From: Thermoleophilia bacterium
GTDB taxonomy: Bacteria > Actinomycetota > Thermoleophilia > Gaiellales > Gaiellaceae
NCBI GenBank assembly: GCA_025933895.1
Contig: JAICZB010000146.1
Coordinates: forward strand, 1 to 6,496
DNA length: 6,496 nucleotides
Direction: 5' to 3'
Position 1 is the stretch's first letter. Each line of letters starts with the position of its first letter. Below, one piece after another: positions 6,305 to 6,496 of this stretch. The position numbers and the translations under genes are program-made. The notes beneath the pieces are model-generated. The model did no database searches. It was not told the origin of the DNA and worked only from the letters and a program-made list of their open reading frames with translations.

Positions 6305-6328
6305 GCCGTCGCAGCAAGGAACGGCGAG

Positions 6329-6496
6329 CTAGCCGGTCAAGGCGTCCGCGCCGGCCACGACCTCGAGGATCTCCTGCGTGATCTCGGCCTGGCGGGCGCG
6401 GTTGAGCTGCAGCGTGTAGCGGTCGATGAGCTCGCCGGCGTTCTTCGAGGCGTTCCGCATCGCTGTCATCTGCGACGCGAGGAAGGCTGCCGCGGA
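6329..6496 (-). CDS. atpG: F1Fo ATP synthase gamma subunit, C-terminal end (partial)
   Basis: The last 55 codons of atpG run in from the right edge and end at TAG (6331-6329). The encoded segment starts SAAAFLASQMTAMRNASKNA and contains NRARQAEITQEILEVVAG, the classic C-terminal helix of the gamma subunit. That helix forms half of the coiled coil that turns inside the alpha3beta3 head. The N-terminal helix and the middle domain lie outside the window. In nearly all bacterial atp operons atpD follows this gene directly; here the next gene in the same direction is a small secreted protein, and atpD lies ~2.57 kb away beyond an opposing nhaA. Confidence 0.95.
   Translation of the reverse strand, partial: SAAAFLASQMTAMRNASKNAGELIDRYTLQLNRARQAEITQEILEVVAGADALTG

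Noticed and set aside
6329..6345. Possible frameshift or truncation at the atpG end
   Set aside because: The visible 55 residues end at the normal place for a gamma subunit, just after its conserved C-terminal helix.

Overview
The window is high-GC bacterial DNA (sampled lines reach about 80% G+C) and almost fully coding. Several features suggest an actinobacterium: GTG starts, stop/start overlaps, an AfsR-type NB-ARC/TPR regulator, an NhaA fused to a DsbA-like domain, and F1 ATPase subunits of actinobacterial style. Class Thermoleophilia (Gaiellales/Solirubrobacterales) is my best guess. That placement is inference from protein style; no rRNA or taxonomic marker was compared.

Left block, + strand, 1-1837: the 3' end of a large signal-transduction ATPase/TPR regulator, a small zincin-like metallopeptidase (HExxHxxGxxD) and a GNAT acetyltransferase. 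Successive genes overlap by 4 bases and 1 base, so the three look like one translationally coupled unit. Its last stop codon interlocks with the stop of atpC from the other strand inside a single CTAG.

Middle block, - strand, 1834-3761: atpC (epsilon) and atpD (beta) of the F1Fo ATP synthase. Both start with GTG and they are 8 bases apart. The beta subunit has all its catalytic motifs and an extra acidic tail.

Right block, 3762-6496: the 3' end of atpG (gamma) lies at the right edge on the - strand. In the usual atpIBEFHAGDC order atpG directly precedes atpD. Here about 2.57 kb separates them. That interval holds an intact NhaA-type Na+/H+ antiporter fused to a DsbA/thioredoxin-like domain, transcribed against the atp genes. 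It also holds a small, lower-GC gene for a secreted protein of unknown function, transcribed with the atp genes and carrying its own strong ribosome binding site and a plausible promoter.

The most notable observation is this split of the ATP synthase operon by an antiporter gene. NhaA spends the same proton gradient that the ATP synthase uses, so the neighbourhood is bioenergetically suggestive, but no functional link is shown by the sequence. I saw no RNA genes, insertion sequences, CRISPR arrays or phage genes, and no gene-free stretch longer than 121 bases.
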